From: Mermis nigrescens
Lineage: Eukaryota > Nematoda > Enoplea > Mermithida > Mermithidae
DNA length: 64,000 nucleotides
Reading direction: 5' to 3'
Assembly: GCA_036768485.1 (NCBI GenBank)
Contig: JAVLUZ010000142.1
Span: 10,717,456 to 10,781,455, forward strand
Positions 45,004-52,433 of this stretch are shown here, piece by piece; the first letter of the stretch is position 1, and every line of letters starts with the position of its first letter. The position numbers were made by a program, and so were the translations under genes. The notes under the pieces are model-generated. The model did no database searches and had not been told where the DNA came from. It saw nothing but the letters and a program-made list of their open reading frames with translations.

Positions 45004-45233
45004 TATTTCAAACTTTACAAAAAATATTCCAAACTTTACAAAAAATATTCCAAACTTTACAAAAAATATTCCAAACTTTACAAAAAATATTCCAAACTTT
45101 ACAAAAAATATTCCAAACTTTACAAAAGTACTATGCTTAAGCATGTAAAATTATTTCCAAATTTTACAAAAAATATTCCAAACTTTACAAAAAATATTCC
45201 AAACTTTACAAAAAATATTCCAAACTTTGCAAA
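45004..45233. repeat. Ten tandem 21-bp units between convergent Polinton genes
   Basis: Units contain TTCCAAACTTTACAAAA at a 21-bp period: six nearly perfect copies, a spacer (about 45127-45155) holding the palindrome ATGCTTAAGCAT, then four more. It starts at the TBP stop codon and ends at the stop of the convergent 106-aa gene. Confidence 0.9.
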
Positions 45234-45236
45234 TTT

Positions 45237-45557
45237 TTAGATCAATACTGATGACATGGATGAAGTTATGTGTTCATCAATGATTTTTGTATGGAGGTTC
45301 GCAAAGTAAAACCTAGCCTCAGGGCTTAAAAATTCCCACAAGTTAAACAGCAGGCAAAGATCGCCCTTTTTCAGGCGTTTTCTGATAAACTTTGAGAAGC
45401 TCAAAATAGCATGATCATCAAATTTGAGCAATGTTTGCCTATACTGGTTGCTCATTTTTGGCCAAAAATAATCACCAATGGCATCATTAGACAAATGTGC
45501 GTATTGTGATAAACGATGTAGAATATGATTGAAAAAACACTGACCAATAGACTCCAT
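45237..45557 (-). CDS. Small Polinton protein, unknown, 106 aa (paralogue of 46778-47104)
   Basis: Intact frame MESIGQCFFNH... It shares a pattern with the product of 46778-47104: IG..FW..MS near residues 27-36, then D..A...F, D...L..L and N......I at matching spacing. Predicted mostly helical, soluble. The start is supported by a TATAAATA box 32 nt upstream (45582-45589) that overlaps the end of the integrase gene. Function unknown; accessory regulator or host-interaction protein are possibilities, not claims. Confidence 0.6.
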   Translation of the reverse strand: MESIGQCFFNHILHRLSQYAHLSNDAIGDYFWPKMSNQYRQTLLKFDDHAILSFSKFIRKRLKKGDLCLLFNLWEFLSPEARFYFANLHTKIIDEHITSSMSSVLI

Positions 45558-45581
45558 TTTTGATCTTAAGATTTAACTTAC

Positions 45582-45589
45582 TATTTATA
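45582..45589 (-). promoter_or_regulatory. TATA box of the 106-aa gene
   Basis: TATAAATA within GCTATAAATAGT (- strand), 32 nt upstream of ATG 45557. It overlaps the integrase stop region. Confidence 0.65.
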
Positions 45590-46643
45590 GCTTTACAATA
45601 TCAGAAACCCACGAGTCAAATTTAGGAGGGTAGCCTCTCCAGCGCACCAAATAATCAGTTTTCTTGCCTTTTTTACGAATTTTTATAATTTTTTCAATCA
45701 CGAATAAATCATCTGATTTTGCACTAATTTTTTGCAACTCGGTTTCGTAGAAAACACCCTCTAATTTTTCCCCCTTTTGATCTTCGAGAGTATAAACGGG
45801 TGGTGTGCGAGCAAATCTCTCTTTAACAATGAAATATTCTTCGGTCCAGTTGGGCCAGAACCCTTTTTCGAATGTGCGTTTCACTTTACTTATACGAACT
45901 TTATCACCAATATCAAATTTAAAGACAACGTTCGGTTTATCAATCCTGAATGCCTTGTTCAAAATTTCTCTTTCGTTTTTATAGGTAACGTTAGCGGGGG
46001 ATGTACCAATGGTCCTATGAAAAGAATTATTATAATTTTTAAGCAAATCGGGCAAAATGTCAATATATTTAAATGTATTCTTTTTAGTGAAATATCGCCA
46101 CATGCGTTCTTTAAGCGTACGATTAAACCGCTCAACAATACTAGCTTTCATTTCGCTTTTGGTCGTGAAAAAGTCAATAAATTGAGATTTCAAAAATTGC
46201 TGAAATTCCTTGTTTGTAAACTCAGTTCCCTGATCCGTTTGCAGTTTATATGGTTTACGGCCCGACGATTTGAAAATTTTCTGAAAAGATGCAATAATTT
46301 CTTTACCAGTTTTTGATTTAAGTGGCACTGACCATGCGTACTTTGAGAAAATATCAATACAATTGAGTAGGTACTTAAAATTATGATTGTGGTCGGCTAA
46401 CGATTGCAGATCAACCAAATCCGCTTGCCACTGCTCATCAACCCCGCTAACTATTACCTTGTTACGCGAATAATGTTTCTTTGCAGGTTTGTGTAGTGTA
46501 TATGTGGGTTGCTTTTCCAGCCATGCTTTTACCTTTTCAAATTTTATAGCTGGACGTAACTTTTTCACTCGAGCAAAAAGTTGATTCGCCCCCGTATACC
46601 CAGTTTGAGGGTCATAATATAATTTTGTCAACAATTTATCCAT
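45585..46643 (-). CDS. Polinton integrase (retroviral-type rve) with C-terminal chromodomain
   Basis: 352 aa, intact. The catalytic triad is visible: Asp75 (WQADLVDL), Asp137 (QTDQGTEFTNK) and Glu171 (ASIVERFNRTLKERM). A C-terminal chromodomain covers about residues 318-352 (VIEKIIKIR, YLVRWRGYPP, DSWV). This is the typical Polinton integrase, which inserts the linear DNA and makes the 6-bp duplication seen at the element's ends; the chromodomain may steer it to modified histones. Only a weak CATAAATA (46668-46675) precedes it. It is transcribed in the same direction as the capsid module. Confidence 0.93.
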   Translation of the reverse strand: MDKLLTKLYYDPQTGYTGANQLFARVKKLRPAIKFEKVKAWLEKQPTYTLHKPAKKHYSRNKVIVSGVDEQWQADLVDLQSLADHNHNFKYLLNCIDIFSKYAWSVPLKSKTGKEIIASFQKIFKSSGRKPYKLQTDQGTEFTNKEFQQFLKSQFIDFFTTKSEMKASIVERFNRTLKERMWRYFTKKNTFKYIDILPDLLKNYNNSFHRTIGTSPANVTYKNEREILNKAFRIDKPNVVFKFDIGDKVRISKVKRTFEKGFWPNWTEEYFIVKERFARTPPVYTLEDQKGEKLEGVFYETELQKISAKSDDLFVIEKIIKIRKKGKKTDYLVRWRGYPPKFDSWVSDIVKL

Positions 46644-46686
46644 TTTTACATTTATTTTATTTTTTAATATTTATGCTCTTATTGGC

Positions 46687-46761
46687 CGATCAAACGGATC
46701 GTTTCCGGCTCCCACCGCGTGGAGGTTAAGAGCAACGGGAGCCTGCGTTTTTCGAAAACGC
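46687..46761. other. Cluster of three hairpins in a GC-richer spacer
   Basis: In the 134-bp gap between integrase and the next gene: CGATC/GATCG (46687-46701), GGCTCCC/GGGAGCC (46707-46743) and GCGTTTT/AAAACGC with a TCG loop (46745-46761). The spacer is clearly richer in GC than the rest of the element. Function unknown. Confidence 0.6.
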
Positions 46762-46777
46762 ACATTTTTCTGTAAAT

Positions 46778-47104
46778 TCACAACAAACGATCTACTTGTT
46801 GCAAAATACAGTTATCATACATGTTTTCCCACATGTTCTTTCCATTTTGATCAAAAGCCGCATACAAGCCACACAAAGAATCAATATCTTTGTCTAAAAT
46901 GGCTGCTTTTAATTTTAATGCAAAAATCCAAAATGCTTCGCGTTTATCAATTTCGCGCTGTTCCTCCTTGAATGCATCGCTCATGTATCCCCAGAAACAG
47001 GAGCCTATACTCTGAACATTTCTGACGCTCAAGTAGCGATTGTTAGCTTTTTCAATAAGCTTTCGGACAAACTGGTGGTACGCTAGTTCACCGGGTGAAG
47101 ACAT
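46778..47104 (-). CDS. Small Polinton protein, unknown, 108 aa (paralogue of 45237-45557)
   Basis: Translation probably starts at 47104 (MSSPGELAYHQ), because the in-frame ATG at 47137 is only 20 nt from the TATA box (47150-47157), ahead of the expected transcript start. The product keeps the pattern IGSCFWGYMS, then DKREAFWIF, DIDSLCGLY and N..ENMYDNCI, matching the 106-aa protein at the same spacing. Together they look like a duplicated, diverged small gene family flanking the integrase. Helical, soluble; no known domain recognised. Confidence 0.6.
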   Translation of the reverse strand: MSSPGELAYHQFVRKLIEKANNRYLSVRNVQSIGSCFWGYMSDAFKEEQREIDKREAFWIFALKLKAAILDKDIDSLCGLYAAFDQNGKNMWENMYDNCILQQVDRLL

Positions 47105-47149
47105 GCTTTCTTTTAATAAGCTGCGTATAATATACATAACGCGTACCCT

Positions 47150-47157
47150 TATTTATA
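47150..47157 (-). promoter_or_regulatory. TATA box of the 108-aa gene
   Basis: TATAAATA in GTCTATAAATAAGG (- strand), 53 nt upstream of ATG 47104. Confidence 0.6.
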
Positions 47158-47160
47158 GAC

Positions 47161-47493
47161 TTAGTAAGCTGTTTTGGCCTTTTCCTCCTCAGCCTGCTGA
47201 TCAGAATAGCGCATTAGCACTCGTTTGCCTGCTTCTTGCATGGCTCTATTAAACTCACTGCACCTAGGGCACATTTGGATATTCAAATACCACCTGCCAG
47301 AATTTGTTTCAAAAATGTCCCTTTCAGAACTATTTTTCTGACAATAATAACAAAGCTGGATCATTAAGGCATACATGGGCCGATCCAGGTTTCTGCCACA
47401 TAGCTCTATGACCGGTTTGATTGACCTGCCATAAGGCTTTTTCTCCTCATCCACAAAAAGACGCTTTTTAAGTTCTCTTATTTCTTCCATTTT
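47161..47493 (-). CDS. Small zinc-ribbon-like Polinton protein, 110 aa
   Basis: From the second Met (47493, MEEIRELKKR) the product has two CxxC pairs, CYYC and CPRC, about 27 residues apart, with a glycine/aromatic loop between them, so it probably binds one zinc ion. N-terminal and C-terminal parts are charged and helical. The first in-frame ATG (47526) is only 14 nt from the TATA box at 47533-47540, so the second is preferred. It is divergent from the polymerase remnant. In an element encoding TBP a second transcription-factor-like protein is an appealing idea, but the motif alone does not prove it. Confidence 0.6.
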   Translation of the reverse strand, partial: KMEEIRELKKRLFVDEEKKPYGRSIKPVIELCGRNLDRPMYALMIQLCYYCQKNSSERDIFETNSGRWYLNIQMCPRCSEFNRAMQEAGKRVLMRYSDQQAEEEKAKTAY

Positions 47494-47532
47494 AGTACTA
47501 AGAAGATTAGTTAAACAGTAGACCATTATTAG

Positions 47533-47540
47533 TATTTATA
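47533..47540 (-). promoter_or_regulatory. TATA box of the zinc-ribbon gene (half of a divergent promoter)
   Basis: TATAAATA in TCTATAAATACT (47531-47542, - strand), 47 nt upstream of ATG 47493. Confidence 0.7.
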
Positions 47541-47557
47541 GATTTTGAGTGTATGTC

Positions 47558-47565
47558 TATAAATA
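47558..47565 (+). promoter_or_regulatory. TATA box of the polymerase remnant (half of a divergent promoter)
   Basis: TATAAATA in TCTATAAATATG (+ strand), 45 nt upstream of ATG 47603; 17 bp from the opposing box. Confidence 0.65.
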
Positions 47566-47602
47566 TGGGTAAGTATTACTCTGCAAAGTTCTTACATTAA
47601 AA

Positions 47603-48373
47603 ATGGATCTGAATAAATACTTTGAAGTACATGAGTTCCCAGAGATTTTTGTTCGTAGGTTCAAGACAACTGCAAGAGCATTTTCGCTGCAGTTTAAGAA
47701 ATGCCCTAATCTGTTTGAGGTCTTTGAGCAGATTTTTGAGGAAGCTATTAAGCAGATGTTGCATGACTGCCCTCCTGACTTTTTGGTAGGTATTGAAATT
47801 AGACAGCCGTGCCTTCATGCGCCTGTATTAGTTCCATTTACTCAACGTGAGTATAAAAATGCTGACAAGGTTTTGAGCATTATAGAAAATGTAGCCCAGT
47901 CTAAGAACGAGTTTTGCTTAAGCGAGGACATAGCTTTCAAAATAGTTATTGTTGATAAAAAACAACAAACCGGAACTGGCCTTGAAACTGATGTGAGGGA
48001 GTTTTGTAAAAATGGAGGTGGATATATTTAAATCAACTCAAACGATAATGTATCCCTACCTCGAGCTGTTGTAACAGGAATAGCAAAGCTGGACAATAGG
48101 CCAAAATGGGAGTCTATAAGAAAAGGAGATAAGATGCGGCACACCATACAAAGGCAGCTAGCATTAGAACTGATGCACAAAGCTAATCTTAGCATTAATG
48201 AAGATAAATATGGGCTTGAAGCTGTAGAGAAAATTCAAAATGCTTTGGTGCCAGAGTACTAAATAGGAATATATCATGGCAATATTTTGTTTTTTGAAGG
48301 ACCTGAAGCTGACAAGGTGATTCACTTGCACACTGCTAATAATCATTATAACCTGATAACAAAAATGCCCTAA
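47603..48373 (+). pseudogene. N-terminal remnant of protein-primed DNA polymerase B (pPolB), with nonsense codons
   Basis: The frame starts at MDLNKYFEVHEF and keeps phase for 256 codons to 48371, interrupted by in-frame TAA at 48029-48031 and 48260-48262. Conserved pieces of the N-terminal region of Polinton polymerases are visible: VPFTQREYKNADKVLSIIE, AKLDNRPKWESIRKG, QLALELMHKA and FFEGPEADKVIHLH. The exonuclease, terminal-protein and polymerase motifs that should follow are absent: about 120 bp after the last conserved piece the terminal repeat begins. Thus most of the gene is deleted and the rest is stopped. The element could not replicate with its own polymerase. Confidence 0.75.
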
Positions 48374-48493
48374 TTCTAGCTAATCTGTGGCAACATTTTA
48401 GTGAGAAAGCAAAAGAATATTATGCATCACGAACGATCAATCGATGAGTGTTTGACGTGAATCGGCAAAAATCATATAGTGTAAAGTGACGGT

Positions 48494-49200
48494 AGTGTCC
48501 CCTAACTGACTCTGGGCCCCTGCCTAAGCGCGTGCACACAATTGATCTTTAAAATTGCTAAAAATCAAGCAGTGTTAACAAACATTGATATACTGTAGGT
48601 TGCGCGCTAAAATTTTGTACATAACACAGCTGAGATTTATTTATCTTACCCTAAAAGGTTGAGCTAAATCCGCCCTATAGTTCTTGAGATATAGTGCTAT
48701 ATGAGAAAGCGTAAAGTAAATTGGCATACTGTAGGTTGCGCGCTAAAATTCCTTGCGCAGCATGCCTTGCCTATATACATCATATCCTGAAAATTTGAAC
48801 AAAATCCGGCCATTGGTTCTTGAGTTATGCGAAAGTGTAAACTAATGCTGGCATACTGTAGGTGCTCCATCAAAATTTTTGTAATAGTTTGCTAATAAGG
48901 TGTTCATCACCCCTAAAATTTCAGCCCAATCCGACCGCTGCTTCTTGAGTTATTTCCCCCATGGAAATTTCCCCCATGGAAATTTCCCCCATAGGAATTT
49001 CCCCGCGAATTTCCCCCTCCCCTGGCCCTGGGCTGGACGCGCGCCCCTCCCCCGGGCAGGCACCTATGCTACAACACAGCCTATGCTACAGCATTGCGCC
49101 CTGAGAAAAACCAGGGCGCAGATTCTGAGCCCCTCACGCCTATGCTTATAGCACAGGCTATGTTATAACGTTGCGTCCTAGGGACGCCCGGTATATTACT
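48494..49200. repeat. Right terminal inverted repeat of the Polinton
   Basis: Reverse complement of 34302-35039, including AGTGTCCCC at its inner end, the CTACAGTAT subrepeats, the GGAAATTTCC units (48955-49015) and CGCCCGGTATATTACT at its outer end. Confidence 0.9.
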
Positions 49201-50650
49201 CACATCCGAGTCGTGAAACGAGCTGACGGGAAATAGCCCATGAGTTCGACGAGTGTGTATGTGCACCGCACTTACAGTGTTAACTTTACACAATCACCTC
49301 AGTGTATAGATCTTAGTCGGATTCGTGATCCTGATATTACTCATGATTTTACAATCATTATTTATGAAAAAAATACCTCTCCACAATGGTCTGAGGAGAA
49401 ATAAATATTGCATGGAAACACTTAACACCACTGTCGAGTGTAAACAAGCGCAACCGAGTGACGTAAGGCGTTTTACCCCTAGTACATTTTTAGACTTGTG
49501 ATCATGTCCAGACTCAACCGGAGATGTTGACATGAAAAAACAAGACAAAAACACGTTCAACACCCGCGATTTTAGACTTTACATCTCCCGAAAAGCTCAA
49601 TATTGATGTAAATGAACATAATTTGCTGTGACGTATATTCCATAGAAAGTACCTTATTTTTATTCTATTCGACTTATCCCGACTTCGAAACGGAGAAGTT
49701 GGCGAACAAAAAAAGGACAAAAACGTATTTTTCCACTATCCACTACGTTGTAGACTTTAAAATATGAACCAATGTCTCCATTGAGGTAAAGAAATTCGGT
49801 TTAAGCCGATTTATAGCCTTTGAATCGTAGTATGTTCGAGTGTAGTAAAACTTCTGTTCAGCAAAATATTTGATATTTTGACCAATCAAAAAATAGAAAA
49901 AAACGTGTTTTTTCATTTAATATTACGCCTCTGATTTCGAACTTTACACCTCTATTAGTAATTCAATATTAAGTTTTTCAAGCGCGATTTGCTGCGACGT
50001 GTAGCCCTTAGAACGTGCTTTAATTTTGTTCTATTCAATTTGTCCCGACTTGTGGAGAAGTTGGCGGAGAAATCTCAGACAAAACCTGTTTTTTACACCA
50101 TCCACAAGAGTGTAAAGTTTGAACCCCTAGATCTAACTCTGTATTGAGTGTCAAAAAGTTTGCTGGTAAGCCGAAAGCAGCCATTGAGTCGTAGTACATT
50201 TTTCTCAGAAAAATTTCCTAGGCCTCAAAACCAGAGTTGTTGGCAGACAAAAAACAGGCCAAAATGTGTCTTTTCACCCTCAGATTCTTTACACTCTTTG
50301 CGATGCCAATCTAGGAATGAGTCACTTTAAAAAAATACAGAATGCCTTCTAGCTTAATTAATTGTCTACATTGAAAAAACCAGACTAAACAGAATGCAAA
50401 ACTGAGCTAGAAAAGTCGTGAGCCCCACCAAAATTTAAAAAAACATTGTTATAACGTTACCGTAAAATTTTACACGCTCTTTACACACCGAGTAGAAGTG
50501 TAAAAAATAAAAAACGGCGGCATCAAATTTGTTTCATTATCCATCTTTTTTGAAAAAATCGCACGATACAGAAGTGTCCCAGTGTTGCTGTAGGGGTGGA
50601 TATACATGTTGGGGGTACCCAAGTATATAATAGGTAGTAATTCTTACGCG
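49201..50650. repeat. Repeat X, copy 3, right part
   Basis: It continues the sequence interrupted by the Polinton: one more CACATCCGA..CGAGCTGACGGGAAA unit, then GTGTAAA..TTTACAC palindromes and blocks shared with copies 1 and 2, ending at CCCAAGTATATAATAGGTAG with a degraded terminal hairpin. Confidence 0.7.
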
Positions 50651-50719
50651 ATTTAAAGCAAGCATTATACATAACCGGAAACGGCCTGAAGATGTAGGCG
50701 GGCGCGGGTACATATATGC

Positions 50720-51130
50720 ACATAGGGGTGAGGAGGGTATTACCCCCGCTGAAGAGTCAGCCGGGCAGGTACTGTCTGGCGATTTTGAGCAGACGGAATA
50801 TTTTTTCCATCATTTTTGAGGTCAAAAGCAATTAAAATGTCGACAACTTTCCGGTGCTTCGCGTCGGATTTGTACTCTTATGTACTTTTTTACCCAAAAA
50901 GCGCAAACATTAATAAATTTTTGTATTTTTTAGTGTTAAAAGCGATATAATGCAGTCAAAATATACTAAAAATGCTTTTAAAATGCGGAATTACCAGGAA
51001 AAGAGGTTTTATAGGTTGTTTTGACTATTTTGAGCATTTGAGCAACAAAAAATTTCGTGAACGCTAAATTTACTGTCTTGGATTTTTCAGATTTTACCAC
51101 CCCCTTGCCGACCCCTGATCTTGTGTACCT
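50720..51130. repeat. Miniature element, family R2 (inverted copy)
   Basis: Reverse-complement relative of 5384-5787 and 20948-21366: CACATAGGGGTGAGGAGGG at one end and TCTTGTGTACCTATG at the other. Flanking duplication not preserved. Confidence 0.65.
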
Positions 51131-51881
51131 ATGAGTAGGTATCCTAAAATATAAGTCCAATTTATTTAGTATTTAGTATTTGAGATTTAATGTATTGATC
51201 TAAATTTAATCATTTAGTTTTTAATATTAGTTCCTTCTGATATTCCAACAAATTTCAAAAAATGAAAAAGGACGAGCTATCTCCAACGAATCTACATATA
51301 CGAGTATACAATGCGCACATGGTCGTTAATTAAAAAATGAACGAATTCGATCAGTTGATTAAAATTCAAACTCTGCATCATCGTAAAAACTTTCAGTCAA
51401 CGAAACATTTTTAGTCGCATAAAAACAATTGCACAAGTCATAAAACTAAATGAATAGATCTGGTATGCACGTAGACAGTTTTAGGTGGGTAGGTATATTA
51501 CCTGCCTATCAGATCTGCACATGTATATAAAAGGGCTGATTTGCATGTGAAATTGGAATAGCAGAAGAGTCCAAAGTTTTTATATTTTTTATATGGGCAT
51601 GTGTTTTGGTTATCCCGGTTCAGCCTCTTTTCATGCTAAGTACGTTGTATTACCGATGAACGATGGGCTGAAAATTAATATCAAAATAAGGATCAGCATT
51701 TACATTACAACTGTCTAATATTCAAGAAAAGAATGTCAACTGTAAATTGTAGTTTTATCTTCTACACTATAAGTTAAAAAAAATTCAACTGGAAAATGCA
51801 ATCTCAGAGGTTCGAGATCTATCTTGATAAATTAAAAAAACAAGACCACGAACAGCATTCGCAGATTGCTACCTCGGCAAA
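51131..51881. other. Non-coding interval
   Basis: AT-rich sequence without recognised gene or repeat, downstream of both the repeat X remnant and the Myb/SANT-like gene. Confidence 0.5.
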
Positions 51882-52151
51882 CACACCTGGGCGTGGGGGG
51901 GTTTGGAAATGTATGCACCCCCCAGGAACCAAAGCCCCCCCCCCCAGAAATCAAAATATCCCCCCCCCAGAATTCAATTTTTGGAAATTTTTTCGTTTTT
52001 TTTTCGCAATTTTTTGATGCCAAATGGATAGTGCTTGATGAGAAACGTCGAAAAATGGTGTTTTTATCGCCATACCACCATTTTTAAGGCCATTTTTTTG
52101 ACCTCTTCAATAAATCTTGCACCCCCCAGAATTTTTTGCTGCCCACGCATG
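51882..52151. mobile_element. Miniature element, family R5
   Basis: 270-bp copy with TCGGCAAA (51874-51881) and TAGGCAAA (52152-52159) flanks. Starts CACACCTGGGCGTGGGG, ends TTGCTGCCCACGCATG. Four members are present in the window. Confidence 0.8.
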
Positions 52152-52433
52152 TAGGCAAAAGTGCTGCAAAACATTGAAATCATATTAGGTATTCGATTGG
52201 GACAATGAAAATATTTTTCTAGCTAATATGATTTACTAATGTTCGGCAGATGCTTAGAAAGTTGTAATCGCCTATTTAGCCACGTCGAAAATGATGAATA
52301 TCTTAATATTTTTCGCACATTATGCAAACTTTCCGGTCAACTTGCCTACGTATATATATAAAATATACTAAAGCTCATACGATTAAAAAAATTCGGTTCA
52401 TAAATAAAGTGAAACCATCAAAATATTGCATAA

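Larger units (their letters stand above)
34302..49200. mobile_element. Polinton/Maverick element, 14.9 kb, with precise ends
   Basis: Left end AGTAGTATACCGGGCGTCCC at 34302; right end, as reverse complement from 49200, AGTAATATACCGGGCGTCCC. Both ends are flanked by CACATC (34296-34301 and 49201-49206), the 6-bp TSD and 5'-AG terminus typical of Polintons. Content: capsid, protease, packaging ATPase, chromodomain integrase and a truncated protein-primed polymerase gene, plus a TBP homologue. Without the 4.46-kb repeat X insertion (39077-43538) it is about 10.4 kb, short for the family because most of the polymerase gene is gone. It lies inside repeat X copy 3. Confidence 0.95.

Noticed and set aside
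45777..46316. 179-codon frame on the + strand opposite the integrase
   Set aside because: Antisense shadow of a well-conserved integrase gene.
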